Both the position numbers and the translations under genes were made by a program. 32,635 bases of DNA from assembly GCA_947627375.1 (NCBI GenBank), contig CANQVR010000009.1:1-32635 (forward strand), in the 5' to 3' direction. Origin of the DNA: an uncultured Bacilli bacterium. Its GTDB lineage: Bacteria > Bacillota_I > Bacilli_A > RF39 > UBA660. Below, piece by piece: positions 32,616 through 32,635 of the stretch (positions within the stretch are counted from its first letter, which is position 1; every line of letters begins with the position of its first letter). Under the pieces are notes generated by a model. That model was not told the DNA's origin and made no database searches. It saw nothing but the letters and a program-made list of their open reading frames with translations.

Positions 32616-32635
32616 AGGATGACGAAAGTCATCCT
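32616..32635. terminator. hairpin at the window edge
   Basis: AGGATGAC-GAAA-GTCATCCT is a perfect 8-base-pair stem with a GNRA loop, 60 bases after the HIT gene. The window ends at the stem, so a T-tract cannot be seen; it is probably the terminator of the HIT gene. The bases 32557-32615 show nothing else clear. Confidence 0.6.

Overview
The window is low-GC, gene-dense DNA from a spore-forming, Gram-positive bacterium of the Bacillota. The evidence is a spoIIA/spoVA sporulation locus, a sufCDSUB operon in Bacillus order, gatCAB, an LTA-synthase-family protein, sortase substrates and a sortase. TGA is a stop codon (SpoVAC and the sortase-linked membrane protein end in it), so the Mycoplasma code does not apply. 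Very high A+T, reduced proteins (half-size SufD, short sigma factor) and many Lys/Asn-rich membrane proteins suggest an uncultured Bacilli/Erysipelotrichia-like gut lineage near the Mollicutes; this placement is inference. There is no mobile element, CRISPR array, rRNA or tRNA that I can see.

Layout. 1-5.4 kb: a sporulation block on the minus strand (spoIIAA, sigF, then spoVAC-D-E), flanked by two paralogous secreted proteins with C-terminal VPNTA sorting signals. The spoIIA part lacks the anti-sigma kinase gene spoIIAB, and its SpoIIAA-like protein lacks the usual phospho-serine. Two Spo0A-box sequences precede spoIIAA. A terminator and a sigma-G-like promoter separate sigF from spoVAC, so the DPA-channel genes look independently switched on in the forespore. 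5.4-11.7 kb: LTA-synthase-family enzyme plus a small membrane protein, then a three-gene unit (membrane protein, SBP-GGDEF protein with a degenerate motif, YihY/BrkB protein). 11.7-17.7 kb: gatCAB (tRNA amidation), a membrane OB-fold protein and ligA. 17.7-19.8 kb: two divergent D-Ala carboxypeptidases (Dac-type penicillin-binding protein and VanY-type metalloenzyme). 19.8-22.3 kb: a surface-display cassette of a probable thioester-domain adhesin, its overlapping sortase and a polytopic membrane protein. 22.4-25.1 kb: pyrimidine nucleoside phosphorylase, a stand-alone GlmU-type acetyltransferase domain, an XRE regulator with an inverted-repeat operator and a short SSB. 25.2-29.8 kb: the SUF Fe-S operon, preceded by a very small transcription unit encoding a 12-residue peptide. 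29.8-32.6 kb: a coiled-coil protein, a membrane protein and a HIT-family hydrolase.

Most genes lie on the minus strand in short operons with one-to-thirty base gaps or overlaps. Starts were chosen by Shine-Dalgarno position; many genes use AAGGTGAT about four bases before the start, which moves several starts downstream of the longest reading frame. Many intergenic regions carry a recognisable sigma-A promoter and an intrinsic terminator that overlaps the stop codon of the gene it serves.
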